Shown here one piece after another: positions 29,701 through 38,357 of a DNA stretch of 47,421 nt. The translations under genes and the position numbers were made by a program. The stretch spans positions 1 through 47,421 of the forward strand of contig CAMZBS010000005.1 in assembly GCA_947304695.1 (NCBI GenBank), read 5' to 3'. How positions within the stretch are numbered: the stretch's first letter is position 1; each line of letters begins with the position of its first letter. This DNA is from an uncultured Prevotella sp. Lineage in GTDB: Bacteria; Bacteroidota; Bacteroidia; Bacteroidales; Bacteroidaceae. The notes below the pieces were generated by a model, which was not told the origin of the DNA, did not search any database, and worked only from the letters and a program-made list of their open reading frames with translations.

Positions 29701-30064
29701 TGCCGCCATGTACTACAATGACGCTAAGCCCGACAAGATTTTCTATGCAGGACTTTGCTATCGCGCATTGGGCCGGGAAGACAAGGCCAGAAGCCTGTTC
29801 AATAAGCTCATCAACTACGGCAAGCAGCACGTGTTCGACCATGTCACCATGGACTATTTCGCCGTTTCCCTGCCCGACCTGCTCATCTGGGAAGATTCTC
29901 TTGACACGAAGAACCTCATCCACTGCAAGTACATGCTTGCCCTGGGTTACTACGGCATGGGCGACAGTGAACGTGCCGAACGCTTCTTGCGCGAGGTGGA
30001 GGCTCTCGACATCAATCATCAAGGCATTCAGCAGTTGCGCACGCTGATTGAGGCCGGATTGTAA
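26789..30064 (+). CDS. DUF5107 domain protein with C-terminal TPR array
   Basis: A 1091-residue cytosolic protein (no signal peptide). Residues about 40-310 match what I recall of DUF5107, a galactose-mutarotase-like beta-sandwich seen in putative glycan enzymes: NEYIKVMVMPELGGRIQMAY, then GPWISGGIEFNWPQHHRPST and QTFLWWANPAVEVNDDYQ. Conserved His, Glu and Asp residues in those blocks are candidate catalytic residues. From about residue 470 to the end the protein is helical, with TPR-like units (ALDYYKEALRRDPNDVRC, YDLAIENWEQSAQLDPTFPT). Two short inserts look like repeat DNA translated in frame: residues about 305-317 (RVESEELRVKSEA) and about 372-379 (LTPSPIPR). Its place beside a sugar porter and before gpmI suggests carbohydrate metabolism; no reaction can be assigned. 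Confidence 0.8.
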   Translation: MVKAWRETVTIPTYEVGKAEKNPIFLEKRVYQGSSGVVYPYPVIESIANEPTPHEWNVVFLENEYIKVMVMPELGGRIQMAYDKIKQRHFVYYNHVIKPALVGLAGPWISGGIEFNWPQHHRPSTYMPVDCTIVDNVDGSVTVWVNEMERMFHQKGAAGFTLRPGCAYLEIQGRVSNRTPLPQTFLWWANPAVEVNDDYQSVFPPDVNAVFDHGKRAVSSFPIATGTYYKMDYSAGVDISNYKNIKVPTSYMAVNSKYDFEGGYENDTHGGMLHVASHHLSPGKKQWTWGNGDFGRAWDRNLTDRVESEELRVKSEASGFRPYIELMAGVYTENQPDFTWLMPYEEKQFVQYFMPYREIGMVKQANKDLIINLTPSPIPRGQGNASSVCMKVLATSKQTVQVTLCNKNGVKYYDQAEMLSPEEVFEQTVNVEGAKLDDLILKVGKLTWTAEPDVIRPIPDAAEAALPPEETKTNDQLYLTGLHLEQYRHATWSALDYYKEALRRDPNDVRCLSQTGLWYLRRGRFDKAETYLRKAVKIWQKRNPNPYDGEPIFNLALALKYQGNTSEAYELFWKSTWNKAWADAGYFEAACISTSQNRWVDALDELNRCIIFNSCNHKARALKAAVLRKLEAQSAEREAWMSESMKLDRFNYGIIYEKYLLTKDEAVLSEMQQLMHGSAQNYDELALDYVQAGLTDEARAIWHLACTQKAVSPMTWYYLFAFCGEREALETAEKADPAYCFPNRLEDVIALRAAKCRVPKAPYYLGCLYYDKRQYDLAIENWEQSAQLDPTFPTVWRNLALARFNKQDRQDEALACMEKAFSLDETDSRLLMELDQLYKRMQKPHQFRLDFLQKHPELIAQRDDLVLEEITLLNQLGRHEEAMQKLDAHQFHPWEGGEGKVPAQYQICRVELAKRLLKEDPQSAEAKRLLEECLVYPPHLGEGKLYGAQDNDFLYFLGRYEEGTAGPTEPAAAMYYNDAKPDKIFYAGLCYRALGREDKARSLFNKLINYGKQHVFDHVTMDYFAVSLPDLLIWEDSLDTKNLIHCKYMLALGYYGMGDSERAERFLREVEALDINHQGIQQLRTLIEAGL
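27702..27738. repeat. In-frame purine-rich AGTGAAGAGTGAAG repeat
   Basis: The stretch GAGTTGAAAGTGAAGAGCTT continues to AGAGTGAAGAGTGAAGC and is built of GTGAAGA units like the intergenic repeat at 33576-33605. It encodes a charged insert (VESEELRVKSEA) between conserved blocks of the DUF5107 protein. Confidence 0.6.
27903..27924. repeat. Inverted in-frame copy of the 22-bp G/C-rich repeat (inside the DUF5107 gene)
   Basis: An exact reverse complement of 26002-26023 over 22 bp. Here it is read on the other strand and gives a different peptide (NLTPSPIP). Confidence 0.9.
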
Positions 30065-30072
30065 GAAAAAGA

Positions 30073-30084
30073 CCTCAACTGAGG
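30073..30084. repeat. Short relic of the AACTGAGGCT palindrome family (locus B)
   Basis: CCTCAACTGAGG followed by CTTAATTATA, 9 bp after the DUF5107 stop. Only a 4-bp stem remains, but the core word is that of loci A, C and D. Confidence 0.5.
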
Positions 30085-30136
30085 CTTAATTATACAATCT
30101 TCACAGAACATTTTCGGCCATCTCGCTCAAAATGTG

Positions 30137-30144
30137 TAATTTTG
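30137..30144 (+). promoter_or_regulatory. -7 box of gpmI
   Basis: TAATTTTG, 39 bp before the ATG at 30184; -33 element weak. Confidence 0.6.
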
Positions 30145-30183
30145 CGCCTTGAAACGTAACACATTATTATATTTAAGAAAATT

Positions 30184-31704
30184 ATGGCAAAGAAAGCACT
30201 TCTGATGATTCTCGACGGATGGGGAATCGGACAGCATGGCAAGGGCGACGTGATTTACAACACGCCCACTCCGTATCTTGACTACTTGACAGCCGTTTCG
30301 GCCCACTCACAGTTGCAGGCCAGCGGTGAGGATGTGGGTCTGCCCGACGGACAGATGGGCAACTCGGAGGTCGGACACCTGAACATCGGTGCCGGACGCA
30401 TTGTCTATCAGGACTTGGTGAAGATTAACCGCGCCTGCAAGGACGGCTCCATTGTGGAGAACCCGCAGGTGAAGGCTGCCTATACCTACGCTAAGGAGAA
30501 CAACAAGAAGCTGCACCTGATGGGCCTCTGCTCCGACGGTGGCGTACACTCCAGCCTCGATCACTTGTTCAAGCTCATTGAGGTGGGCAAGCACTACGGG
30601 CTGAAGAACCAGACTTTTGTCCATTGTTTCATGGACGGACGCGACACCGACCCCAAGAGTGGTAAGGGCTTTATCCAGCAGGTGACGGATGTCTGCGCAG
30701 CCAATGAGGCTGCCATCGCCAGCATTGTGGGCCGCTTCTACGCCATGGACCGCGACAAGCGCTGGGAGCGCGTGAAGGAAGGCTATGCCTTGCTGGTCAA
30801 CGGCGAAGGCAAGCAGGCTACCGACATGGTGCAGGCCATGCAGGAGAGCTATGACGAGGGCGTGACCGACGAGTTTATCAAGCCTATCCACAATGCCTCT
30901 GTGAACGGCTGCATCGAGGAAGGCGACGTGGTCATCTTCATCAACTTCCGCAACGACCGTGCCAAGGAGCTTACCATTGTGCTCACTCAGCAGGACATGC
31001 CTGAGCAGGGCATGAAGACCATTCCCGGTCTGCAGTACTACTGCATGACGCCGTATGATGCTAACTTCAAGGGCGTTCACATCCTCTTCCCCAAAGAGAA
31101 TGTTGAGAACACTCTGGGCGAATATCTCTCGCAGCAGGGCAAGAAGCAGCTGCACACCGCCGAGACGGAGAAGTATGCTCACGTGACGTTCTTCTTCAAC
31201 GGCGGACGCGAGGCTCCCTATGTCAACGAAGACCGCATCCTGGTGGCATCGCCGAAGGTGGCTACCTACGACCTGAAGCCCGAGATGAGCGCCTACGAGG
31301 TGAAGGACAAACTCTGTGCTGCCATTGGCACCCAGCAGTACGACTTCATCGTAGTGAACTTCGCCAATGGCGACATGGTGGGTCACACTGGTGTCTACAA
31401 TGCCATTGCCAAGGCTGTGCATGCCGTAGACAACTGCGTGCGCGAAGTCATTGAGACGGCCAAGAAGAACGACTATGAGGCTATCATCATTGCCGACCAC
31501 GGCAATGCCGATAATGCCATCAATGCCGACGGTACCCCCAACACGGCTCACTCGCTGAATCCCGTGCCCTTCATCTATGTGACCGACAACAACAGTGCCA
31601 CTGTGAAGGACGGCAGACTGGCCGATGTGGCCCCCTCAATCCTGCATATCATGGGCTTGGAACAGCCCAGTGACATGACTGGCGAATGCCTCATTCAGGA
31701 CTAA
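30184..31704 (+). CDS. gpmI: 2,3-bisphosphoglycerate-independent phosphoglycerate mutase
   Basis: A 506-residue cytosolic glycolytic enzyme that interconverts 3- and 2-phosphoglycerate with Mn2+. It belongs to the alkaline-phosphatase superfamily: the N-terminal metal ligand is in [10 protein letters not shown] (Asp11), the phosphorylated serine in [17 protein letters not shown] (Ser61), substrate residues in [12 protein letters not shown] and [15 protein letters not shown], and the second metal site in [11 protein letters not shown] and [11 protein letters not shown]. Length is standard. Single-gene unit with its own promoter, ended by a palindrome pair at 31710-31790. Confidence 0.97.
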   Translation: MAKKALLMILDGWGIGQHGKGDVIYNTPTPYLDYLTAVSAHSQLQASGEDVGLPDGQMGNSEVGHLNIGAGRIVYQDLVKINRACKDGSIVENPQVKAAYTYAKENNKKLHLMGLCSDGGVHSSLDHLFKLIEVGKHYGLKNQTFVHCFMDGRDTDPKSGKGFIQQVTDVCAANEAAIASIVGRFYAMDRDKRWERVKEGYALLVNGEGKQATDMVQAMQESYDEGVTDEFIKPIHNASVNGCIEEGDVVIFINFRNDRAKELTIVLTQQDMPEQGMKTIPGLQYYCMTPYDANFKGVHILFPKENVENTLGEYLSQQGKKQLHTAETEKYAHVTFFFNGGREAPYVNEDRILVASPKVATYDLKPEMSAYEVKDKLCAAIGTQQYDFIVVNFANGDMVGHTGVYNAIAKAVHAVDNCVREVIETAKKNDYEAIIIADHGNADNAINADGTPNTAHSLNPVPFIYVTDNNSATVKDGRLADVAPSILHIMGLEQPSDMTGECLIQD

Positions 31705-31709
31705 CGAAT

Positions 31710-31790
31710 AACTAAGGCTCAGTTGCGTGCTAACTGAGCCTTAGTTGTCTCACAACTGAGCCTCACTTGCATCGCAGGTGAGGCTCAGTT
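31710..31790. repeat. Paired palindromes of the AACTGAGGCT family (locus C), likely bidirectional terminator
   Basis: Hairpin 1: 31710-31724 with 31732-31746 (15 bp perfect, 7-nt loop). Hairpin 2: 31754-31770 with 31774-31790 (17 bp, one GU pair). They fill the gap between the convergent gpmI gene and the hydroxyproline operon, so each could end one of the two transcripts. Confidence 0.9.
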
Positions 31791-31804
31791 ATTTGATGAT
31801 GAAA

Positions 31805-33571
31805 TCAGGCGATTGGAGCCGTGTTTTTGCGCAGCCATTGCTGCTCTTCGGCAGTGAGGTGGGGACTGAGCCGCTCGCAGACCATGGCATGGTAGTCGTT
31901 GAGCCACTGGAGTTCGTCGGCCGAGAGCATTGCAACATCTATGGGACGGCAATCGATGGGGCACAGTGTGAGCGGTTCCAGGCGTAGGTAGCGGCCGAAC
32001 TCAGACTCAAAGGCGGGTACGATGAGCATGGTGTTCTCAATGCGTACGCCAAAACGACCAGGCAGGTAGATGCCGGGCTCGTCGGTAACGGTCATGCCGG
32101 GCAGCAGCGGCTGGGGCTTCCACTCCATGCGGAACTGGTGGGGGCCTTCGTGTACGCTGAGGTAGGATCCTACGCCGTGACCTGTGCCGTGCAGGTAGTT
32201 TATGCCTTCGCGCCACATGAACTGGCGGGCCAGCACGTCGAGCTGTGTTCCGGCCGTGCCTTCGGGGAAGACGGACCGTGCCAGCTGTATGTGGCCTTTC
32301 AGCACCAGTGTGTAGACGTGGCGTTGCTCATCGGTGATGGGACCCAGTGCAATGGTGCGGGTGATGTCGGTGGTGCCGTCCTGATACTGTGCTCCGCTGT
32401 CGAGCAGCAACAGGCCACGGGCATGCAGGGGGATGTCAGTCTCGGACGTGGCTTCGTAGTGAACGATGGCACCGTGGGTCTCATAGCCGGCAATGGTGTC
32501 GAATGAAAGGTCGCGGTAGCGCGGTTGCTGGGCCCGCAGTTCGGTGAGCTTGCGGTCAATGCTGATTTCTGTCTCGCCTTCGGTGTGCTGTTCCAGCCAC
32601 ATCAGAAAGCGCACCATAGCCACACCGTCGCGTGTCATGGCGTCGTGGTAGCCGCGTATCTCGGCTTCGTTCTTCATGATTTTCATGGCCGGAATGGGCG
32701 AAGTGCCACGCACGATGTCACGTGCGGGGGCTTTCATCAGGGTGAAGCTCGTCTCGGCAGGATCCATCAAGATGTTCTGTTCAAAGTAGTCCTTGAGTCC
32801 TTTAGCCACGTTCTGGTAGTCGTCGATTCCGATGTGGTTGTCGCTTAGGTACTGGCGCACTTCAGGTGTGACCTTCTTCTGGTCTGTGAAAAGCGTGACG
32901 TTGGTGGAGGAGATGAGCAGGTAGCCGACGAAGACGGGTGTGCAGTGTACGTCCTGGCCGCGAAGGTTCAGTGTCCAGGCAATGTCGTCGAGGGCACTGA
33001 CGAGCATGCCGTCGGCATGCTGCTGCCTCAGAGCCTTGCGTATGCGCTGTATCTTTGAACTGCAAGGTTCACCGGCCAGCTCCAGAGGCTGAATCTCAAT
33101 GGGCGTGTCGGGCAGGGCAGGGCGGTCGCGCCACAGCAGTCGCAGGGGGTCGAGGTTGGTGCGCAGTGTGATGCCGCCCTGATGGCGCAGCTCCTGAATG
33201 AGCTGTTCGGCTTCGCTGGCCGAGCAGAGCATGCCGTCGATGCCCACTTCGGGGCTTTGTGTGGTGCTGAGCTGCTGGCCCAGCCACTCGGCAATGGTGG
33301 GTGTACCTTCTATCTTCAGCTTCATCAGCTGGAATCCAGTGCCCTTCAGCTGCTCTTCGGCAGCCAGGAAATAGCGTGAGTCAGTCCATAGGGCTGCGCC
33401 GGTCATGGTGACCACAGCCGTTCCGGCTGAGCCGTTGAAGCCGCTGATCCATTCGCGGCCTTTCCAGTGGTCGGCCACGTATTCGCTCTGGTGGGGGTCA
33501 GTACTGGGGAAGATGAATGCACTGAGGTGCTCGCGCTGCATGAGTTCGCGCAATTGTTCTAATTTGGTCAT
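31805..33571 (-). CDS. Xaa-Pro aminopeptidase, three-domain aminopeptidase P (M24B)
   Basis: A 588-residue cytosolic metallopeptidase expected to remove the first residue from peptides with proline second. It has the long three-domain layout of eukaryotic-type aminopeptidase P: two creatinase-like N-terminal domains (TKLEQLRELMQREHLSAFIF; second at about residue 160) and a pita-bread catalytic domain. Metal ligands are visible as Asp391 and Asp402 (LDSGAQYQDGTTDITRT), His in HGTGHGVGSYLSVHEGPH, and Glu in TDEPGIYLPG and GVRIENTM. Last gene of the five-gene unit. The 48-bp gap before it holds a purine-type repeat and no Shine-Dalgarno sequence. In this context the likely substrates are Xaa-Pro or Xaa-Hyp peptides. 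Confidence 0.93.
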   Translation of the reverse strand: MTKLEQLRELMQREHLSAFIFPSTDPHQSEYVADHWKGREWISGFNGSAGTAVVTMTGAALWTDSRYFLAAEEQLKGTGFQLMKLKIEGTPTIAEWLGQQLSTTQSPEVGIDGMLCSASEAEQLIQELRHQGGITLRTNLDPLRLLWRDRPALPDTPIEIQPLELAGEPCSSKIQRIRKALRQQHADGMLVSALDDIAWTLNLRGQDVHCTPVFVGYLLISSTNVTLFTDQKKVTPEVRQYLSDNHIGIDDYQNVAKGLKDYFEQNILMDPAETSFTLMKAPARDIVRGTSPIPAMKIMKNEAEIRGYHDAMTRDGVAMVRFLMWLEQHTEGETEISIDRKLTELRAQQPRYRDLSFDTIAGYETHGAIVHYEATSETDIPLHARGLLLLDSGAQYQDGTTDITRTIALGPITDEQRHVYTLVLKGHIQLARSVFPEGTAGTQLDVLARQFMWREGINYLHGTGHGVGSYLSVHEGPHQFRMEWKPQPLLPGMTVTDEPGIYLPGRFGVRIENTMLIVPAFESEFGRYLRLEPLTLCPIDCRPIDVAMLSADELQWLNDYHAMVCERLSPHLTAEEQQWLRKNTAPIA

Positions 33572-33575
33572 GGGA

Positions 33576-33605
33576 AGTGATGAGTGAAAAGTGATGAGTG
33601 ATGGG
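33576..33605. repeat. Low-complexity AGTGATGAGTGAAAAGTGAT repeat
   Basis: Fills the gap between the activase and the aminopeptidase genes. It resembles the in-frame repeat at 27702-27738. Confidence 0.6.
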
Positions 33606-33619
33606 TTGGGAAAAGGAAG

Positions 33620-34534
33620 TCAGCCACCGATGATGACATGAAGACCGGCGGTCTCAAGTAGGTGGGTACAGCGTTGGACGGTTTCATCGGTGGGCGTGGC
33701 CATGCTGAAGTCGTCGGGATTGTAGGTGCTCCACATGCGGCGGTGCTTGTCCTTGCCCACATCGTGATAGGGCAGGAGGTTCACCGTGCGGCGTTGCCAG
33801 GGCAGGGAAGTCAGGAACTGTGCGGTCTGCCGGATGTTTTCTTCGTCGGCATTGATGCCCTCAATGAGCGGAATGCGGATGAAGAAGTCGGCACCCAAAC
33901 GGGCCAGTTGCTCAATGTTCTGAAGAATCAGGCTGTTGTCTACACCCGTGAAGCGACGGTGCTTTTCAGCGTCCATCAGTTTCAGGTCCACCAGCCACAA
34001 TTCACAGTTCGCGGCCACCTGCTCCACAATGTGCCAGGGAGCATGGAGCGTGGTGTCGACAGTGCGGTGGAATCCTCTCTGCCCCAGTTCGCGAAGCAGC
34101 ATCAGGACATATTCGGCATGCATGAGTGGCTCGCCACCGCAGAGCGTCACACCGCCACCGCTGTCCTGCATCACGTCGCGTTCTTTTTCAATCTCGGCCA
34201 TCAGTTGCTCGACAGACCACTCACGGCCACATATCTCTAAGGCTGTGGTGGGACACTCGTCGGTACACTGACCACAGAGCGTGCAGGGATTTTCGGTGTG
34301 ACGGATGCCTTCTGAAGTCAGTTGCAGGGCATGCTGTGGGCACACGTCAACGCAGGTCTGGCATCCGATGCACTTGGTCTTTTTGTAGAGTAACTGTTGC
34401 TGGGGCTGCCATCCTTCGGGATTGTGACACCACACACAACGGAACGGGCACCCTTTCAGGAAAATGGTAGTACGGATGCCCGGCCCGTCGTTGATGGCGT
34501 AGCGCTTGATGTCGAAGACGTTACAGTTCGTCAT
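33620..34534 (-). CDS. Radical-SAM glycyl-radical-enzyme activase (HypD activase)
   Basis: A 304-residue iron-sulfur enzyme that uses S-adenosylmethionine to install the glycyl radical on its partner. The radical-SAM cluster motif CX3CX2C is at Cys29, Cys33 and Cys36 (LKGCPFRCVWCHNPEG). Two ferredoxin-like clusters follow (CIGCQTCVDVC at 55-65, CTLCGQCTDEC at 84-94), as in activases of dehydratase- and lyase-type glycyl radical enzymes but not in PFL activase itself. GGGVTLCGGEPL is the SAM-binding glycine block. The start MTNCNVFDIKRYAINDGPG at 34534 fits the family and overlaps hypD by 14 bp; an ATG at 34549 is a five-residue-longer alternative. Pairing with hypD by overlap makes HypD the clear target. 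Confidence 0.93.
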   Translation of the reverse strand: MTNCNVFDIKRYAINDGPGIRTTIFLKGCPFRCVWCHNPEGWQPQQQLLYKKTKCIGCQTCVDVCPQHALQLTSEGIRHTENPCTLCGQCTDECPTTALEICGREWSVEQLMAEIEKERDVMQDSGGGVTLCGGEPLMHAEYVLMLLRELGQRGFHRTVDTTLHAPWHIVEQVAANCELWLVDLKLMDAEKHRRFTGVDNSLILQNIEQLARLGADFFIRIPLIEGINADEENIRQTAQFLTSLPWQRRTVNLLPYHDVGKDKHRRMWSTYNPDDFSMATPTDETVQRCTHLLETAGLHVIIGG

Positions 34535-36920
34535 TCTGGGTTCTGGCAATGATTTCGTTCTGCAACTGCTCGGTCATGTCGTTGAAATAATCGGAGTAGC
34601 CAGCCACGCGAACAAGCAGGTCGCGGTAGTCTTCGGGGTGCAGCTGGGCATCATGCAGGGTGTCGGTATCGACAATGTTGAACTGAATGTGATGACCGCC
34701 CAGCTTGAAGTAGGTGCGTACCAGACTGCCCAGCTTGCGCTGGTCTTCCTCGCGCTTGAGCAGCGACGGTACAAAGCGCACGTTGAGCAAAGTGCCGCCG
34801 CTCTTGGTCTGGTCGAGCTTGCCTAATGACTTCACCACTGCCGTGGGGCCGTGACTGTCGGAACCGTGGGCTGGTGAGGTGCCGTCACTAATGGCAAAAT
34901 GGGCAAAACGACCATTGGGCGTGGCTCCGCAAACGGAACCGAAGTAGTTGTGACAAGTGGTGGAGAGCATGTTCAGGTGGGTCTTTCCGCCTCGAGTGTT
35001 GGGGCGTCCTTCAATGGCTCGCACCAAGTCGTCGTAGACCTGTACGGCAATCTGGTCGGCGTAGGCATCGTCGTTGCCGAAGAAGGGCGTGTGGTTGCGG
35101 ATGTATTGGCGCATCTTCTCACTGCCTTCCCAGTTGTTCTTGCAGGCTACGAGAATCTCGTCCAAGGTGTACCTATGGTCTTCGAACACATGCTTTTTCA
35201 GCGTGGTGAAGCAGTCGGTGATGGTGCCAAGGCCCGTACATTGTATGTAAGTGGTGTTGTAACGGGCACCTCCACTGTAGTAGTCTTTGCCTTTCTCTAT
35301 GCAGTCGTCAATGTAAAGGCTGAGGAAGGTGGCAGGGGCATAGAGCGAGAACATGCGTTCGATGTAGTTGTTGACGCTGAGTTTCAGATTGACGAAGTAA
35401 ATCATCTGCCGGTGCCAGGCTTCATAAAGCTCGTCGAAGGTCTTGAACTGGCGTGGGTCGCCTGTGGTCAGTCCTAACTGCTTACCGCTTTCGGGGTCGA
35501 TGCCGTTGTTCAGGGTTATTTCCAGAATCTTCGGTGTGTTCAGGTAACCGGTCAGCAGATAGGCTTCCTTGCCGAAAGCACCCACCTCGATGCAGCCGGA
35601 ACAGCCGCCTTCGCGGGCATCTTCAAGGCTCTTGCCCTGGCGTACCAGCTCCTCGACGTAGGTGTCGGGATTGAAAATGCTGGGATAACCGTGGCCCTGG
35701 CGGATGACACGTATGCCTTCAAGCAGGAAGTCGTCGGGTGTGTTCTGGGCAATGTGAATGGAGAGTCCGGGTTGTAACTCGTGCAGTTCCTCTTGAATCT
35801 CAAGAATCATAAACGACAGTTCGTTTGTGCCGCTGTTGCCATTGCGGTCTACGCCACCGATGTTTATATTTGTAAAGTCGTTGTAAGTACCCGATTCCAA
35901 GGCCGTCACTCCGACCTTGGGCGGTGCAGGCTGGTTGTTGAACTTGATCCAGAGACAGCACAGCAGTTCCTTGGCCTGTTCACGCGTGAGACTGCCGTCG
36001 GCCAGTCCCTGCTGGTAGAAAGGCCACAGGTGCTGGTCAATATGGCCAGGGTTCATCGAGTCCCATCCGTTCAGTTCGGTCACAGTTCCTAAGTGTACGA
36101 ACCAGTACATCTGTATGGCTTCCCACAAATCGCGTGGGGCATGAGCCGGTACGTGGCGACACACGTCGGCAATCTTTTCAAGTTCTTTCTTCCGCTGTGG
36201 CCGTGTTTCCTTGGCTGCCATTTCTGTAGCCAGTTCGGCATGACGCTCTGCAAAGAGAATAGCAGCGTCGCACGAGATGACCATAGCCTCCAGCTCCTGT
36301 TGCTTGTCGGTGGCTTCGGGGTCATTGATATAGTCAAGACTGGCAATCTTTTTCTCAATACGGGCCTTCACATCGAGAAGGCCTTCGTGGTACATCTTGC
36401 CGTCCATGGCCGTGTGACCGGCTGCACGCTGCTCCATGAATTCGGTGAAGACTCCGGCATGGTAGGCTTCTTCCCATTCCTTCGACACATGGTTGAAGAT
36501 GCGCTCGCGCTGGGTCTTTCCCTTCCAATATGGAATCACTTCACGTTCGTAGGTGTCGATGTCGGCCTGTGCAATGTGGTAGCTCTGTAGTTCGCGGGTA
36601 TCAAGCGTGTGAAGGTCTTCCACTGAGTGACAAGTCAGTTCGGGAAACGTGGGAACGGCTTTGGGCTTGGGACCACGCTCGCCTACAATCAGTTCGTCAT
36701 CACCAATGTAGATGGTCTTTTTCTTGCAAATCTCATAGAAGTTACGGGCACGCAGCACCGGTGTGGACAGGGTGCCGAAATGCTCTTTGTAGAAAGCGGT
36801 CTCAATGAGCGCCCGCTCAATGCTTAACGTGGTTGGGGTGTCGAGACTCTGTTGGCGCAGCCGTTTGATGCGGTCGTTCATGCCGCCAAGATTCTCAGGA
36901 TGTTTGATGCTGTAGTTCAT
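34521..36920 (-). CDS. hypD: trans-4-hydroxy-L-proline dehydratase (glycyl radical enzyme)
   Basis: A 799-residue oxygen-sensitive enzyme that removes water from trans-4-hydroxy-L-proline to give pyrroline-5-carboxylate. I compared it from memory with Clostridioides difficile HypD. Every catalytic or substrate residue reported there is present at a constant offset of +9: Phe161, His169 (FMEQRAAGHT), Asp287 (NGWDSMNPG), Ser343, Cys443 and Glu445 (GCSGCIEVGAFGKEAY), Tyr459, and the radical Gly774 in RVAGYSDYF. The constant offset implies almost no insertions or deletions. Pyruvate formate-lyase (Cys-Cys) and choline or glycerol lyases (GCVEP) are excluded by the active-site segment. It starts 15 bp after the prolidase-like gene and overlaps the activase gene. 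Confidence 0.93.
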   Translation of the reverse strand: MNYSIKHPENLGGMNDRIKRLRQQSLDTPTTLSIERALIETAFYKEHFGTLSTPVLRARNFYEICKKKTIYIGDDELIVGERGPKPKAVPTFPELTCHSVEDLHTLDTRELQSYHIAQADIDTYEREVIPYWKGKTQRERIFNHVSKEWEEAYHAGVFTEFMEQRAAGHTAMDGKMYHEGLLDVKARIEKKIASLDYINDPEATDKQQELEAMVISCDAAILFAERHAELATEMAAKETRPQRKKELEKIADVCRHVPAHAPRDLWEAIQMYWFVHLGTVTELNGWDSMNPGHIDQHLWPFYQQGLADGSLTREQAKELLCCLWIKFNNQPAPPKVGVTALESGTYNDFTNINIGGVDRNGNSGTNELSFMILEIQEELHELQPGLSIHIAQNTPDDFLLEGIRVIRQGHGYPSIFNPDTYVEELVRQGKSLEDAREGGCSGCIEVGAFGKEAYLLTGYLNTPKILEITLNNGIDPESGKQLGLTTGDPRQFKTFDELYEAWHRQMIYFVNLKLSVNNYIERMFSLYAPATFLSLYIDDCIEKGKDYYSGGARYNTTYIQCTGLGTITDCFTTLKKHVFEDHRYTLDEILVACKNNWEGSEKMRQYIRNHTPFFGNDDAYADQIAVQVYDDLVRAIEGRPNTRGGKTHLNMLSTTCHNYFGSVCGATPNGRFAHFAISDGTSPAHGSDSHGPTAVVKSLGKLDQTKSGGTLLNVRFVPSLLKREEDQRKLGSLVRTYFKLGGHHIQFNIVDTDTLHDAQLHPEDYRDLLVRVAGYSDYFNDMTEQLQNEIIARTQNDEL

Positions 36921-36935
36921 CTGAATAATAGTTTC

Positions 36936-38357
36936 TTATTTAAGTAAGGAATGTTCCAGTGTCTTACCGCTCTTTGCGGCATAGACTTCTTCGATGGTCA
37001 TTGGCTTTTTGATGGTGCCCAGCAGACGTGCTCCAGTAGGCGTCATGACATAGTTCAACTCGTTGCGCAGACCAGTGAAGTTGCGCCACGCCTTGAGCTT
37101 GTCATAGCAAATGAAATCGGTGAACAGATGTTCGGATTCCCATCGGTCCATGAGTTCGGGAATGAAATAAATGCCAGGTTCTATGGTGAAGACAAATCCC
37201 GGTTCGAGTGGCCTGGCTAGTCGCAACGACTTGAAACCGAATTGTTTGCTCTTGACTTGTCCTTCGGCATAGCCTACATACTGTTCACCAAGATTCTCCA
37301 TGTCGTGAACGTCGAGGCCCACCATATGGCCCAGTCCGCAGGGGAAGAACATGGCGTAAGCACCTGTCTGTGCTGCTTCTGCGGGGTCGCCTTTCATAAG
37401 CCCCAGTCCTTTCATGCCCTCGGCAATCTTTGTGGCAGCAGCAAGATGGGCTTCACGGAACGGTACACCGGGTTTCAACTGGTCGACGGCAGCCTGGAAA
37501 CTGGCCAGATGAATCTCATAGACTTCGGCCTGCTGTTCTGTGAACCGTTCGCCGACAGGCATTGAGGAAGACAGGTCGCCAGCATAGTGCATGCGTGTTT
37601 CAGCCCCGGCATCTAGCAGAAAGATGTCACCTTCGTTCAGTTCATGAATGAAGCCGTGATTGTGAAGCACTTGCCCCTGCACGGTGGCAATGGTTGGAAA
37701 TGCCAGTGCGTTGCCATGACGGCAAGCTACTTCTTCAACGGCAGCAGCCACTTCCGACTCATGGATGCCAGGCCTCACTGTGCGGTAGGCAGCCAGGTGC
37801 ATCTCTGTACTCAAGTCTACCGACTCTTCAATAAAGCCAATCTCCTCGTCGCTTTTGTGGTTGCGCTGGTCCACGATGGCTTTAATGAACGGTATGGAGG
37901 CTTGTGCCGTCTGTGCAGCGGGTTCGATGCCAAGCAGTTCCCACAGCCATACGCTGTGGTCGCCGCGATAAGGGGGAAGGAAATGAATGGGCTGGCCTTT
38001 GGCACGTGCTTTGTCCAGATAGCCTTTCAGGTCTGTTAGGGGAAGGGTATCTCTGATACCAGCAGCTTGACTTTTTTCAGCAATGCTTGGCTGAAGTCCT
38101 GTCCACACAATGTCATCGATGGTCAGGTCGTTGCCGAACACCACTTCGCGGTCAGCATCAATGTCGATAACGGCGGCCAGACCGGCATAGTCGAGTCCGA
38201 AGAAATAGAGAAAGGTGCTGTCCTGACGGAACTGGTAGGTGTTGTCGGCATAGTTCATGCCTGTCTCGTCGTTGCCAAGAAACAACAACAGTCCGCTGCC
38301 CAACGCTCTCTTCAGCTGGGCACGGCGACGGATATACGTGTCTTTTTTGAAAGTCAT
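36936..38357 (-). CDS. Prolidase/aminopeptidase P-like M24 metallopeptidase
   Basis: A 473-residue two-domain M24B peptidase: an AMP_N-type N-domain (RRAQLKRALGSGLLLFLGND) and a pita-bread catalytic domain. Di-metal ligands sit in LLDAGAETRMHYAGDLSSSM, GLGHMVGLDVHDMENLG and FTIEPGIYFI, with a final Glu in LRNELNYVM. GLGHMVGLDVHD is closer to prolidase (GLGHFLGIDVHD) than to classical PepP, so it may cut Xaa-Pro or Pro-Hyp dipeptides. Its ATG overlaps the upstream lipoprotein stop by 4 bp (ATGA). It shares the catalytic fold, but not the length, of the 588-residue enzyme at the other end of the operon. Confidence 0.9.
   Translation of the reverse strand: MTFKKDTYIRRRAQLKRALGSGLLLFLGNDETGMNYADNTYQFRQDSTFLYFFGLDYAGLAAVIDIDADREVVFGNDLTIDDIVWTGLQPSIAEKSQAAGIRDTLPLTDLKGYLDKARAKGQPIHFLPPYRGDHSVWLWELLGIEPAAQTAQASIPFIKAIVDQRNHKSDEEIGFIEESVDLSTEMHLAAYRTVRPGIHESEVAAAVEEVACRHGNALAFPTIATVQGQVLHNHGFIHELNEGDIFLLDAGAETRMHYAGDLSSSMPVGERFTEQQAEVYEIHLASFQAAVDQLKPGVPFREAHLAAATKIAEGMKGLGLMKGDPAEAAQTGAYAMFFPCGLGHMVGLDVHDMENLGEQYVGYAEGQVKSKQFGFKSLRLARPLEPGFVFTIEPGIYFIPELMDRWESEHLFTDFICYDKLKAWRNFTGLRNELNYVMTPTGARLLGTIKKPMTIEEVYAAKSGKTLEHSLLK

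Noticed and set aside
28322..30022. A 566-codon open frame antisense to the DUF5107/TPR gene
   Set aside because: Same cause: a codon-bias shadow without motifs. The sense strand carries TPR units.
30307..31551. A 414-codon open frame antisense to gpmI
   Set aside because: The gpmI active-site motifs are certain, and the antisense frame has no recognisable domain.
34521..36920. Annotation as pyruvate formate-lyase
   Set aside because: The active site is GCSGCIE rather than the Cys-Cys pair of PFL, and all HypD residues match at a constant offset. The activase has the two extra clusters not found in PFL activase.
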